Positions 9,356-18,312 are shown, numbered from the stretch's first letter. The stretch is 64,000 nucleotides of DNA from Xanthomonas cissicola (GCF_008801575.1 NZ_VZPL01000014.1:1-64000); one strand, 5' to 3'. Numbers and translations are program-made. Notes: a model not told the origin generated them from the sequence alone.

Positions 9356-9706
9356 ATGGCCATCGCGATCTCTGCGCTAAAACAGATGTTCGACCACATC
9401 CGCTCGGAGACCGATTGGAATCTCGACGGTCCGCTGCGCTGGGAATACTTCTTCGCCGATCCCGCGCAGGAGCCGCTGCAGAAACTCGCCGAGCAACTGA
9501 CCCAGGACGGCTATCGCGTCATCGACATCTTCCTCGGCGAACGCGACGAAGACGATGGCGACGACGAAGAGTCGTACTTCCTGCATGTGGACAAGAAAGA
9601 ACACCACACCATCGAGTCGCTGAATCAGCGCAATGCGCAGTTCGACGCACTTGCCAAACGCTTCCATGTGGCTGCTTATGATGGGATGGACGTCGGCCCG
9701 GCATGA
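9356..9706 (+). CDS. rraB: Ribonuclease E inhibitor RraB family protein
   Basis: 116 residues. The sequence [16 protein letters not shown], the acidic middle ([13 protein letters not shown]) and [17 protein letters not shown]...YDGMDVGP are the hallmarks of the RraB/DUF695-related fold. RraB binds RNase E and shifts mRNA decay in E. coli. Starts 12 nt after gcvR, so probably co-transcribed. The function is by family only. Confidence 0.83.
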   Translation: MAIAISALKQMFDHIRSETDWNLDGPLRWEYFFADPAQEPLQKLAEQLTQDGYRVIDIFLGERDEDDGDDEESYFLHVDKKEHHTIESLNQRNAQFDALAKRFHVAAYDGMDVGPA

Positions 9707-9743
9707 CCGCGCCGTACGCCCCTCCACTTTGGGCTGAGCAACG

Positions 9744-10226
9744 ATGACCGACGCTGTATTCGAACTCCCTGCTGCAACCTTCGACCTGCCGCTGGCGCTG
9801 TCCGGCGGCACCCAGACCACCCTGCGCGACTATGCCGGCAAATGGCTGGTGCTGTACTTTTATCCGAAAGACAGCACGCCCGGCTGCACCACCGAAGGCC
9901 TGGACTTCAACGCCTTGCTGCCGCAGTTCAAAAAAGCAGGTGCGATGGTGCTGGGCGTCTCGCGCGATTCGGTGAAGTCGCACGACAACTTCTGCGCCAA
10001 GCAAGGCTTCACCTTCCCGTTGATCAGCGACAGCGATGAAGCGCTGTGCCGCGCCTTCGACGTGATCAAGGAAAAGAACATGTACGGCAAACAGGTGCTC
10101 GGCATCGAGCGCAGCACCTTCTTGCTGTCGCCCGAAGGGCATGTCGTGCTGGAATGGCGCAAGGTCAAGGTCGCCGGCCATGCCGAGGCCGTGCTGGCCG
10201 CAGTAAAGGCGCACGCCAAACAGTGA
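9744..10226 (+). CDS. bcp: Thioredoxin-dependent peroxiredoxin (bacterioferritin comigratory protein, PrxQ type)
   Basis: 160 residues. Peroxidatic Cys48 lies in FYPKDSTPGCTTE; a second cysteine, Cys84 in DNFCAKQGF, is at the position reported to form the resolving disulfide in the Xanthomonas Bcp. Catalytic Thr and Arg (ERSTFLL) are also present. It reduces hydrogen and organic peroxides with thioredoxin as donor, in the cytoplasm. Follows rraB by 37 nt. Confidence 0.95.
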   Translation: MTDAVFELPAATFDLPLALSGGTQTTLRDYAGKWLVLYFYPKDSTPGCTTEGLDFNALLPQFKKAGAMVLGVSRDSVKSHDNFCAKQGFTFPLISDSDEALCRAFDVIKEKNMYGKQVLGIERSTFLLSPEGHVVLEWRKVKVAGHAEAVLAAVKAHAKQ

Positions 10227-10308
10227 CATCCCTCGCTTCCCGCGTCCTCCATCACCCTGCAGCTGCAGGCGTGATGGCTCGCCCCTGCTCCATCACTTGG
10301 AAGACCCA

Positions 10309-11706
10309 ATGACCCGAGGCAAGCGCATCTACGTGCTGGACACCAACGTGCTGATGCACGATCCCACCGCGCTGTTCAAGTTCGAGGAACACGATGTGTT
10401 CCTGCCGATGCAGGTGATCGAGGAGCTCGACAACGCCAAGAAGGGCACCTCCGAAGTCAGCCGCAATGCACGCCAGGTCAGCCGTTTCCTGGACGAATTG
10501 CTGGAAAACACCAACGCCGAGCAAATCCAGGCCGGCATCCTGCTCAGCCATCCGCAGGGCATCCAGCTTAAAGGTCAGGCCGCGATCGGCCGGCTGTTTT
10601 TCCAGATCAAGCCGATCGATCCGGGCCGGACCTTCGGCGAAATGCTGCCGGACAACAAGATCCTGGCCTCGGTGCTGGCGCTGCGCGAAGAAAATCCGGA
10701 TGTGCCGGTCATCCTGGTGTCCAAGGACATCAACCTGCGCATCAAGGCCTACATCAGCGGCCTGGTCGCCGAGGACTACCAAAACGACCGTGCGCTGGAC
10801 GATTTCAGCCTGCTGTTCACCGGCGCCATCGAGCTGCCGGAAGATTTCTGGCAGAAGCACAACGAAGATCTGCGCAGCTGGAACGAACGCGGCCGCACCC
10901 ATTACGAAATCGTCCTGGCCGAGGACGAAGACTGGTATCCGAACCAGTACCTGTACCTGCCCGGCGAAGACGAGGTGGAGCTGCGCGTGGCCAAGGTTGG
11001 CGGCGGCAAGGCCACCCTGTGCCTGGTCGACGATTTCCGCAGCGGCCAGCATGCGGTCTGGGGCATCGTGGCGCGCAACCGCGAGCAGAATTTCGCGCTC
11101 AACGCGCTGATGGACCCGGAGATCGACTTCGTCACCCTGCTCGGTACCGCCGGCACCGGCAAGACCTTGCTCGCACTGGCTGCAGGCCTGGCGCAGACCA
11201 TGGACCAGCAGCGTTACCGGGAAATCATCATGACCCGCGCCACCGTCAGCGTGGGCGAAGATATCGGCTTCCTGCCCGGTACCGAAGAAGAAAAGATGAC
11301 GCCGTGGATGGGCGCACTGACCGACAATCTGGAAGTGCTCACGCACAACCAGGAGGGTGGCTCGTGGGGCCGAGCGGCCACCAACGACCTGCTCGCCAGT
11401 CGCATCAAGATCCGCTCGATGAACTTCATGCGCGGCCGCACCTTCCTGTCGCGGTATCTGATCCTGGACGAGGCGCAAAACCTCACGCCCAAGCAGATGA
11501 AGACGCTGATCACCCGTGCCGGCCCCGGCACCAAGATCGTGTGCCTCGGCAACGTCGAACAGATCGACACCCCCTACCTCACCGAAACCACTTCGGGGCT
11601 GACCTACGCGGTGGATCGCTTCAAGGCGTGGCCGCATAGCGCGCACATCACGCTGCGTCGCGGCGAGCGCTCGCGTCTGGCCGACTTCGCTTCGGAGGTG
11701 TTGTGA
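10309..11706 (+). CDS. PhoH family ATPase with N-terminal PIN domain
   Basis: 465 residues from the ATG at 10309, which has GGAAG 6 nt upstream. Domains: PIN ribonuclease-like (residues about 6-140, IYVLDTNVLMHDP) and a PhoH RecA-like ATPase (about 250-465) with Walker [14 protein letters not shown] near residue 280 and Walker B YLILDEAQNLTP. PhoH2-type proteins couple RNA unwinding or cleavage to ATP use in other bacteria; the substrate here is unknown. The stop overlaps the start of the following lipoprotein gene. Confidence 0.92.
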   Translation: MTRGKRIYVLDTNVLMHDPTALFKFEEHDVFLPMQVIEELDNAKKGTSEVSRNARQVSRFLDELLENTNAEQIQAGILLSHPQGIQLKGQAAIGRLFFQIKPIDPGRTFGEMLPDNKILASVLALREENPDVPVILVSKDINLRIKAYISGLVAEDYQNDRALDDFSLLFTGAIELPEDFWQKHNEDLRSWNERGRTHYEIVLAEDEDWYPNQYLYLPGEDEVELRVAKVGGGKATLCLVDDFRSGQHAVWGIVARNREQNFALNALMDPEIDFVTLLGTAGTGKTLLALAAGLAQTMDQQRYREIIMTRATVSVGEDIGFLPGTEEEKMTPWMGALTDNLEVLTHNQEGGSWGRAATNDLLASRIKIRSMNFMRGRTFLSRYLILDEAQNLTPKQMKTLITRAGPGTKIVCLGNVEQIDTPYLTETTSGLTYAVDRFKAWPHSAHITLRRGERSRLADFASEVL

Positions 11707-12188
11707 TGCGCGCATATCGCGGCGCGGCGGCGCTCGCCGCGATCGCGCTGGCCGGTTGCGCCAGCACGCAGGGGCCATCCAGCGTGCCGACCAATCTCAA
11801 GAACGGACAGTCCTGGATCATCACCCGGCAGAGCGTGGCCGAACAGGTGGTGCAGACCTGCTCGCGCGACAGCCCGGCGCGGCATCCAGGCCGGATCAGC
11901 GGCTATTGGGCGCCAAGCCATCAGCAGATCGAACAGCTCGAAGCGCGGCAGGATGCGTTGACGCCCACCATTGCCGAGCCGCGCGAGTTCGACCGCCAAT
12001 ACGTGGGTGTGGTGATCCAGGGCCAGCAGTTGATCTACATCAACGCGTTCAAGCTCCCCAACGACCCGCCGGTGAAACCGGCGAGGGAAGCGATCCAGGT
12101 CTGCGACGGCGGCAGCATGTTCTGGGGCGCGCTGTACGACCCGCAGACCGGCGCGTTCTCGCAGATTGCAATCAACGGTAGCCCCTGA
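11706..12188 (+). CDS. Small lipoprotein of unknown function
   Basis: 160 residues with a signal peptide and lipobox (AIALAGCAST) near residue 19. Two further cysteines (VVQTCSR, IQVCDGG) might form a disulfide. The rest resembles no family I can name. The ATG at 11706 overlaps the phoH stop codon (TGATG); a GTG at 11703 is an alternative. Tight coupling to the PhoH gene suggests co-expression, not necessarily a shared function. Confidence 0.8.
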   Translation: MRAYRGAAALAAIALAGCASTQGPSSVPTNLKNGQSWIITRQSVAEQVVQTCSRDSPARHPGRISGYWAPSHQQIEQLEARQDALTPTIAEPREFDRQYVGVVIQGQQLIYINAFKLPNDPPVKPAREAIQVCDGGSMFWGALYDPQTGAFSQIAINGSP

Positions 12189-12195
12189 ACCCGAG

Positions 12196-12899
12196 ATGGG
12201 AATCCTGCTGCCGCGCTGGGTCTGGATTGGCGCGGTGGCATTGTCGGCCGTGGCCGGCATGGTCAATGTGGTGGGCTACCTGGGCTCCGAGCACCAGGTG
12301 GTCAGCCACCTCACCGGCACGACCAGTCTGCTTGGCGTTGCCCTGGCGCAAAACACCGCACCGGACATCGGCTTTCTCTGCGGCGTCCTCATCGCCTTCT
12401 GCGCAGGCGCCATGCTCAGCGGACTGATCATCGAACAGGCGCCATGCTCAGCGGACTGATCATCGAAGACGATGTCTTGCGGCTTGGACAGCGCTACGGC
12501 GCCGCGTTGCTGCTCGAGGCGCTGCTGTTGCTGGGCGCGATTGCACTGTTCAAGTTGCATCATGTCGGCGGCGTCCTGTGCGCCGCTGGCGCCTGCGGCC
12601 TGCAGAATGCGATGGCGACCACCCTCAGCGGTGCAGCGGTCCGCACCACGCATTTGAGCGGCATGTTCACCGACCTGGGCATCGGCCTGGGGCACCTGCT
12701 GCGCGGGCGTCCGCTGCAGGTGCGGCGCCTCACGCTGAGCGCGCTGATCATCAGCGGTTTTCTCGGCGGCAGCATCCTCGGAACCTTGCTGTTCCAGCGC
12801 TGGCAGTACGACGCGCTCTACCTACCCGCCAGCCTCACCGGATTGACCGGCGCCGGTTATGTCGCCTACCTGCAATGGCGCCGCTGGCGCACAGGATGA
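12196..12899 (+). pseudogene. DUF1275 (YoaK-like) membrane protein gene broken by a 32-bp tandem duplication
   Basis: Two frames together make one multi-pass membrane protein: 12196 to about 12435 (LSAVAGMVNVVGYLGSEHQVVSHLTGT..., typical of DUF1275) and from about 12436 on in another frame (DDVLRLGQRYGAALLLEALLLLGA..., NAMATTLSGAAVRTTHLSGMFTDLG). Between them a 32-bp segment occurs twice. Removing one copy leaves 672 bp, exactly 224 codons, restoring a 223-residue protein of family length. As it stands translation ends at 12459. The second half can be read from an internal ATG at 12444. DUF1275 proteins are predicted transporters of unknown substrate. Confidence 0.9.
12404..12467 (+). repeat. 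Perfect 32-bp tandem direct duplication
   Basis: 12404-12435 and 12436-12467 are identical (each begins CAGGCGCCATGC and ends CATCGAA). 32 is not a multiple of three, so the duplication shifts the frame of the DUF1275 gene. Such a repeat can revert by slippage or recombination. Confidence 0.97.
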
Positions 12900-12936
12900 T
12901 GCGCACATCCTCCGGCCAGCAGTGCAGAATCGCCAC

Positions 12937-13746
12937 ATGACTACGCCCAGTACGCTGTCCGCATTGAGCATCGCCGGCTCCGACTCCGGGGGCGGCGCCG
13001 GCATCCAGGCCGACCTCAAGACCTTCGCCGCGCACCGCGTGCACGGGTTGTCGGCGATTACCGCATTGACCGCGCAACACACCCGCGCCGTCACCGCCGT
13101 GCATCTTCCACCGTTGTCGTTTTTGCAGGCGCAGGTGGACGCCTGCTTTGCCGATTTCGAGATCCAGGCGGTCAAGCTCGGCATGCTGGCCAATGCCGAC
13201 GTCATTCATTGCGTGGCCGACCTGCTTGAGCGATATCGCCCACCGTTCGTAGTGCTCGACCCGGTGATGGTATCCACCAGCGGCGCGCGCCTGCTCGAAG
13301 ATGCGGCACTGGATGCGCTGCGCACGCGCTTGCTGCCGCTGGCCACCCTGGTCACCCCCAACACGCCCGAGGCCGAGTTGCTGACCAGCCGCCGCATCGA
13401 CAGCGCCGACGCCGCCGAACATGCCACCGCCGCCTTGCTCGACCTGGGCGCCAACGCCGTGCTGCTCAAGGGCGGACATCTGCACGAAGGCGCACGCGTG
13501 CTCGACCGCTTCGATGACGGCGTGACCCAGGATGTGTTCATGCACCCGCGCCTGCAGGTCGATGCGCACGGCACCGGCTGCAGCCTGTCGGCAGCCATCG
13601 CCGCGCAGCTGTGCCAGGGCCTGTCGCTGCTCAATGCCTGCGAGGCAGCGATCGATTACGTTGCCCGCGCTATCCGCCTCGGCCAACGCCCCGGCCACAG
13701 CGATGTGCTGGTGCTCGACCACTTCGGCGCCGCGTCCGGCGCATGA
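12937..13746 (+). CDS. thiD: Hydroxymethylpyrimidine/phosphomethylpyrimidine kinase
   Basis: 269 residues of the ribokinase fold. ThiD phosphorylates HMP and HMP-phosphate in thiamine synthesis. Seen: N-terminal [20 protein letters not shown] (substrate loop), [27 protein letters not shown], and the catalytic [15 protein letters not shown] near the C terminus. Start at 12937 (MTTPSTLS). It overlaps the next gene by 4 nt (ATGA). No TPP riboswitch is visible upstream; only 37 nt separate it from the broken DUF1275 gene. Confidence 0.94.
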   Translation: MTTPSTLSALSIAGSDSGGGAGIQADLKTFAAHRVHGLSAITALTAQHTRAVTAVHLPPLSFLQAQVDACFADFEIQAVKLGMLANADVIHCVADLLERYRPPFVVLDPVMVSTSGARLLEDAALDALRTRLLPLATLVTPNTPEAELLTSRRIDSADAAEHATAALLDLGANAVLLKGGHLHEGARVLDRFDDGVTQDVFMHPRLQVDAHGTGCSLSAAIAAQLCQGLSLLNACEAAIDYVARAIRLGQRPGHSDVLVLDHFGAASGA

Positions 13747-14624
13747 GCGTGCAGACCGACACCCTGCTCGCCAGCGCTGCAGATGGGCATCGCTGGCAGG
13801 TCATCCGTTGCGCACCGCCGCACCCGACGACAACGCTGCTGTGGCTGCCGGCATTGGGCGTGGCAGCGCGGCATTACCAACCCTTCGCGCAGGCGCTCGC
13901 GTCCACCGGCGTTGCGGTGTATCTGCACGAATGGCGCGGCAATGGCAGCAGCACGCTGCGCCCGTCGCGTGAGCACGATTGGGGCTATCGCACGCTGCTT
14001 GCAGACGACCTTCCCGCCAGCCACGCCCTGCTCGATATCCACGACCCGCAGCTGCCGCGCATGGTCGGTGGACACAGCCTTGGCGGTCAGCTCGCGTGCT
14101 GCTACGCCGCGCTGCATCCGGTGCAATTCGCTCAGCTCTGGCTGGTGGCCAGCGGCTCGCCGTACTGGCGCAATTTTCCCGTCCCCATGCGTTACGGCCT
14201 GCCCTTGGCGTTTCGGTTGTTGCCATGGCTGGCGCGCAGGCAGGGCGTACTGCACGGGCGCAAGCTCGGTTTTGGCGGCACCGAAGCACGCAGTCTGATT
14301 GCCGATTGGGCACAGGTCGGCCGCAGCAATCGCTATCGCGCGGCAGGCGCGCCATGGGATCTGGAACAGGCGCTGGGCCAACTGCGCGTGCCGATCCGCG
14401 CAGTCACCCTTGCGCGCGACACGTGGGGCCCAGCAGATGCGCTGCGCGCATTACTCGACAAGATGCCGCAAACACACCCACACCATGTGCGATTGGACGA
14501 TGTGCACCTCGGCGCACGCAGCGATCATTTCGCCTGGATGAAAACGCCTGCGGCCGTGGTCGCTGCGCTGCGTCGCGCGCCTGACCACGACCGCAACGAC
14601 GCTGGAATTTCACAAAGGGATTGA
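13743..14624 (+). CDS. Alpha/beta hydrolase of unknown substrate
   Basis: 293 residues. Seen: the oxyanion region LLWLPALGVAARHYQPFAQALA, HEWRGNGSSTLR, and the nucleophile elbow VGGHSLGGQLACCYAA; a His near the C terminus (SDHFAWMK) fits the triad. The fold is sure, the substrate is not. Coupled to thiD by a 4-nt overlap. Its stop codon overlaps the -35 element of the following tRNA promoter. Confidence 0.85.
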   Translation: MSVQTDTLLASAADGHRWQVIRCAPPHPTTTLLWLPALGVAARHYQPFAQALASTGVAVYLHEWRGNGSSTLRPSREHDWGYRTLLADDLPASHALLDIHDPQLPRMVGGHSLGGQLACCYAALHPVQFAQLWLVASGSPYWRNFPVPMRYGLPLAFRLLPWLARRQGVLHGRKLGFGGTEARSLIADWAQVGRSNRYRAAGAPWDLEQALGQLRVPIRAVTLARDTWGPADALRALLDKMPQTHPHHVRLDDVHLGARSDHFAWMKTPAAVVAALRRAPDHDRNDAGISQRD

Positions 14625-14649
14625 CGGACCCGTCGCTCATCCGCATAAT
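14621..14649 (+). promoter_or_regulatory. Promoter of the tandem tRNA-Arg genes
   Basis: TTGACG (14621-14626), 17-bp spacer, CATAAT (14644-14649), 15 bp ahead of the first tRNA. A near-consensus sigma-70 promoter that overlaps the end of the hydrolase gene. Confidence 0.82.
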
Positions 14650-14664
14650 TCCGCTCCTGACGAG

Positions 14665-14741
14665 GCGCCCGTAGCTCAGTTGGATAGAGTACCTGGCTAC
14701 GAACCAGGCGGTCGGGAGTTCGAATCTCTCCGGGCGCACCA
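14665..14741 (+). tRNA. tRNA-Arg (anticodon ACG), copy 1
   Basis: 77 nt with encoded CCA. Acceptor arms GCGCCCG / CGGGCGC pair; the anticodon stem CCTGG / CCAGG encloses CTACGAA, so the anticodon is ACG (read as ICG for CGN codons after deamination). T-loop GTTCGAATC is canonical. Confidence 0.97.
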
Positions 14742-14760
14742 TCCTCAGAACAAGAAGAAG

Positions 14761-14782
14761 ACAGCACTCACGCGCTGTTTTT
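14761..14782 (+). terminator. Small hairpin with T run between the two tRNA-Arg genes
   Basis: ACAGC-8 nt-GCTGT followed by four further T residues. Weak stem; may terminate, attenuate, or mark the 3' processing region of copy 1. Confidence 0.5.
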
Positions 14783-14836
14783 AAGTTAAAAAGATCCGAT
14801 CGCCCCGCGTCAGATCTGCAAGTCAAAACAAGATAT

Positions 14837-14913
14837 GCGCCCGTAGCTCAGTTGGATAGAGTACCTGGCTACGAACCAGGCGGTCGGGAGTTCGAATCTC
14901 TCCGGGCGCACCA
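14837..14913 (+). tRNA. tRNA-Arg (anticodon ACG), copy 2
   Basis: Identical in all 77 nt to the copy at 14665, 172 bp further on. No clear promoter of its own (the gap is AT-rich), so it may be transcribed with copy 1. Confidence 0.97.
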
Positions 14914-14927
14914 ATCTTGAAGAAAAC

Positions 14928-14951
14928 GACCAGCTTGCTGGTCTTTTTTTT
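14928..14951 (+). terminator. Rho-independent terminator after the tRNA-Arg pair
   Basis: GACCAGC-TT-GCTGGTC followed directly by eight T residues: a textbook intrinsic terminator on the + strand. Confidence 0.93.
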
Positions 14952-15081
14952 ACCCGTCGTTTCTGCCGAAGCAGACGCTGGTGCGCAGTGCGTTGCATTG
15001 CAGTGCGCCGTTCCGTCGGGCGATGCCGATCTCTCAGCAGAACGCGCGCCGCCGTCACCGCACGCACCGCCTCCCGCGCAA

Positions 15082-16074
15082 TCAGGCCGTGGCAGCAGCA
15101 GCGTTCGCGTCGGCAACCACCGTCACCGGCACCAGCGATGTCACCGGGTGCCCGGCATCGCGCCATGCGTCCAGACCACCCAGCAGTGGCCGCACATCGC
15201 GGTACCCGCGCTCGCGCATCCGCGCAGCCAGCCATGCTGCAGACACCTCGTCCGGACACGCACAGTAGATCACCACGCTGCGATCGCGCGGCACGCTGGC
15301 AAGGATCTGCGCCAGCTGACGCTCGTCGGCGAACACGGCGCCAGGAATGGTGTATGGCTGCAACTGGCGATAGCCCGGGGCACGGATATCCAGCACGGTC
15401 GGCCGCAGGCTTTCTTCGCCGGCCAGCAACGGCACCAACTCGTCTACCGCGATGCGCGCATGCTCCAGCGATCGCAACAGGCTCTGCCGTCGCCACCAGC
15501 GCCAACCGACATAGCCGGCCAGCAACGCGGCCAAGACCACGATCGCGCCCGCGCCGAGTTCGGACAGCAAGGCAAGCACGTCCTGCACCTGAGGCGCGAA
15601 CGCAGCACCCACACTCAAGCCGACCAATGCCCACAACGATGCACCGACGGCGTCGTATCGCAGGAACGCCGCAGGACGTACCCGCATTGCCCCGGCCATC
15701 GGCACCGAGACCATCGACAGGCCCGGCACGAACTTGGCGACCGCCAGCACGCGCACGCCCCAGCGCGAAAAAAAGCGCTCGGTCTGTTTCATGCAGCTGT
15801 CGCGCGACAACGACAGCCGACACAGCGACTGCAAGGTGCGGTTACCGAAGCGGCGACCGGCCAGATACCAGACCAGATCGCCCAAGAGACTTGCCGCGAC
15901 AGAGACCGCCAACGCTGCAAGCCCGGCCAGCCAGGCATCGCTGCCACCTTGCAACGCATAGCTGGCGCCGACCAGCACCAGGGTCGGCAACGCTGGCACC
16001 GGCAGCCCGAGCGACAACGCCAGCACGTTGGCGAACACCAGCGCCAATCCGTACTGTTCGATCAAGCCTTGCAT
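15082..16074 (-). CDS. DedA-family membrane protein fused to a C-terminal rhodanese domain
   Basis: 330 residues. The N-terminal 200 residues are a DedA/SNARE-associated (VTT) domain with several membrane helices and the conserved segments GLPVPALPTLVLVGA and FFSRWGVRVLAVAKFVPGLS; DedA proteins move polyprenyl phosphate or phospholipid heads across membranes. After the last helix (VVLAALLAGYVGWRWW) comes a rhodanese domain with the active-site loop VVIYCACPDEVSA, whose first Cys is the sulfur carrier. Its role with a lipid flippase is unknown; sulfur transfer or binding are options. Encoded opposite the tRNA-Arg genes. Confidence 0.9.
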   Translation of the reverse strand: MQGLIEQYGLALVFANVLALSLGLPVPALPTLVLVGASYALQGGSDAWLAGLAALAVSVAASLLGDLVWYLAGRRFGNRTLQSLCRLSLSRDSCMKQTERFFSRWGVRVLAVAKFVPGLSMVSVPMAGAMRVRPAAFLRYDAVGASLWALVGLSVGAAFAPQVQDVLALLSELGAGAIVVLAALLAGYVGWRWWRRQSLLRSLEHARIAVDELVPLLAGEESLRPTVLDIRAPGYRQLQPYTIPGAVFADERQLAQILASVPRDRSVVIYCACPDEVSAAWLAARMRERGYRDVRPLLGGLDAWRDAGHPVTSLVPVTVVADANAAAATA

Positions 16075-16118
16075 GCGACGACCCTGCGCGATGGCGGGCG
16101 ACCATTATCCGTCTTCCC

Positions 16119-17063
16119 TCACAGCGGCGACTGCCCGGCAGCGACGGAACGATACGTTGCGGCCAAGGCGTGCAACCAGCGCTCGAACAGGCCCTCGCTG
16201 CGCAAGGCACGTCGCCACCAGCTCAATGCCTCCCCCTCTTCGCCCGGCCGCCATGCCAGATAAAAGGTTTCGTCGGGCTTGCGGGTTTCCACCTGCACCT
16301 CGCGTAGCCGGCCTTCCTGCAGCGCCCCGCGCGCATACGGCTCGGGCAGAAAGCCGTAGCCGACGCCGGCCAATTGCAGCAGCAGCTTGGTGCGCATGTC
16401 GGGCACGGTGAGCACATCGCGTCCGGAGAGCAGCCCGACCGTGCGCGGCAGCAGGCGCCGCGCCGAATCCGCCACTGCGATCGCACGGTGTTCGGCCAAC
16501 TCGGCCGCGCCCAGCAGGCCGGCATTCGCCAGCGGAGAGGTGGATGCCACGGCAAACACGAACCGCAACGTGCCGATCGGCTCGGCCACATAGCCGCCAC
16601 CGCTGGGCCCCTCGCCCGCCGCCACGATCAGGTCCACGCGCCTGTCCAGCAGCGCCTCCCAACTGCCCGACAACGACTCGCTCAGCACACGCAGCCGCGT
16701 ACTGTCGGCCACGGTGTAGAAGTCCAGGATCTGCGACTGCAGCAAGGCCGCAGGCAGCACCGCATCCAGCCCGATCGCAAACTCCGACTCCCAGCCGGAA
16801 GCCACGCGCCGCACCCGCACCTCCAGCTCTTGCGCGGCATGCAGCAAGTGGCGTCCCTCGCGCAACAGCTCGCGGCCAGCCTGGGTAGGCGTGGCCTTCG
16901 GCCCCACCCGCTCGAACAGCTGCACGCCCAGATCCTCTTCGAGTTTGGACACCGTGTAGGAAATCGTCGAAGGCACCTTGAACAGCACCTTGGCCGCGGC
17001 AGCGAACGAACCACGCCGGTCGATGGCATCCAGGATCTGCAACGCTTCCAGGCTGATTTTCAT
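16119..17063 (-). CDS. LysR-family transcriptional regulator
   Basis: 314 residues: winged helix at about 4-62 (LDAIDRRGSFAAAAKVLFKVPSTISYTVSKLEEDLG) and a substrate-binding effector domain after residue 90 (EFAIGLDAVLP, VDLIVAAGEG). It is divergent from the pirin gene across 133 bp. In many proteobacteria such a LysR controls an adjacent pirin gene; this is inferred from the layout. The effector is unknown. Confidence 0.9.
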   Translation of the reverse strand: MKISLEALQILDAIDRRGSFAAAAKVLFKVPSTISYTVSKLEEDLGVQLFERVGPKATPTQAGRELLREGRHLLHAAQELEVRVRRVASGWESEFAIGLDAVLPAALLQSQILDFYTVADSTRLRVLSESLSGSWEALLDRRVDLIVAAGEGPSGGGYVAEPIGTLRFVFAVASTSPLANAGLLGAAELAEHRAIAVADSARRLLPRTVGLLSGRDVLTVPDMRTKLLLQLAGVGYGFLPEPYARGALQEGRLREVQVETRKPDETFYLAWRPGEEGEALSWWRRALRSEGLFERWLHALAATYRSVAAGQSPL

Positions 17064-17196
17064 CGTTCGAAATTTTCGATGGTAAAGGCCAAATCTACTC
17101 GCTTTTTGTGGCGAAGATAGAGGCGGAGACTACGCATCAAGCCGCTGGACCCGATTCCTTCCAGCGCCAATTTCGAACCTTTCAAGGAGAAGCAGC

Positions 17197-17898
17197 ATGT
17201 TGAATGTCCGCAAGAGCGAAACACGTGGCCGCGCCGAACATGGCTGGCTGTCCTCACGCCACACCTTCTCCTTTGCCAGCTATCACGACCCGCGCCACAT
17301 GGGCGTTGGCCCGCTGCGGGTGATCAACGAGGACAAGGTGCAGCCAGGCGAAGGCTTCGGCACCCACGCGCACCGCGACATGGAGATCATTTCCTACGTG
17401 CTGGGCGGCGCGCTGGAGCACAAGGACAGCATGGGCACCGGCTCGGTCCTGCATTACGGCGACGTGCAGCGCATGAGCGCCGGCAGCGGCGTGACTCACA
17501 GCGAGTTCAATCACTCGGCCAGCGAGCCCGTGCACTTCCTGCAGATCTGGGTAATGCCCGAGCGTGCCGGCATCGAGCCGAGCTACGAAGAAAAGCACTT
17601 CGATGCCGACAGCAAGCGCAATCAACTGCGCCTGATCGCCTCGCCAGGCGGCGACAACGGCTCCCTGCGCCTGCACCAGGACGCACGCCTGTATGCCTCG
17701 ATCCTGGATGGCCAGGCGCGTCTGCAGCAGCCGCTGGCCGAAGGCCGCATCGGCTACGTGCAGGTGGCGCGTGGCAGCCTGAGCGTCAATGGGCAGGCGC
17801 TGTCGGCTGGCGACGCGGTGCAGATCGTCGGCGAGCCGGAAATCGTGCTGGCCGATGCACGCGATGCCGAAGTACTGGTGTTCGACCTGCCCAAGTAA
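17197..17898 (+). CDS. Pirin-family bicupin protein
   Basis: 233 residues, two cupin folds. The metal ligands are present: His57, His59 (GTHAHRDMEI), His101 and Glu103 (VTHSEFNHS). The group matches YhhW-type pirins, some of which show quercetin 2,3-dioxygenase activity; whether this one does is open. The start at 17197 is preceded by AAGGAG about 7 nt upstream. Intrinsic terminator 70 nt after the stop. Confidence 0.92.
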   Translation: MLNVRKSETRGRAEHGWLSSRHTFSFASYHDPRHMGVGPLRVINEDKVQPGEGFGTHAHRDMEIISYVLGGALEHKDSMGTGSVLHYGDVQRMSAGSGVTHSEFNHSASEPVHFLQIWVMPERAGIEPSYEEKHFDADSKRNQLRLIASPGGDNGSLRLHQDARLYASILDGQARLQQPLAEGRIGYVQVARGSLSVNGQALSAGDAVQIVGEPEIVLADARDAEVLVFDLPK

Positions 17899-17968
17899 GC
17901 GTCCAGGGCGGGCTGGATGGCGTACCTGCCAGGATTGGCGTGCGATGCGCTGGCCAGTGCCGAAGCAA

Positions 17969-17994
17969 ACAAAGCCCGCGTACGCGGGCTTTGT
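17969..17994. terminator. Intrinsic terminator after the pirin gene
   Basis: Perfect inverted repeat ACAAAGCCCGCG / CGCGGGCTTTGT around a TA centre, with flanking A and T tracts. Probably works in both directions. Confidence 0.87.
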
Positions 17995-18312
17995 CTTGTG
18001 CGCAGTCTCGTGGAGCTGGCCAGCCGTGACGTGGCAGCTCATGGCAGGCGACTTATATCCTGCAGCTTGGCAGCCAATAGCCGCGAGACGCAAAATGCCA
18101 CTCGCGCTGCGGGTTGCGCGCTCTGCGATGTGTGAGTTGCCAATTGCAGCTCGCCCCATCATCGCGACGGTCTGTATGTCATCGCAGCGGCGCTGATGGC
18201 AGCGAACGCCCCAGCATCGCAGGTTCGGCCACTTGCGCCGAGATCCACTACAAGGAAGTGCAGGATCTAAGGGAACATCACGATCTCGCGTGCGGGACGC
18301 AGTCAACCATCA
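17995..18312. other. Intergenic region between pirin and chemoreceptor genes
   Basis: 318 bp with no credible gene, RNA or repeat recognised. Convergent gene ends flank it. Confidence 0.5.

Noticed and set aside
12859-12936. N-terminal extension of thiD
   Set aside because: The in-frame extension overlaps the DUF1275 end, is non-homologous to ThiD, and the ATG at 12937 gives the family start.
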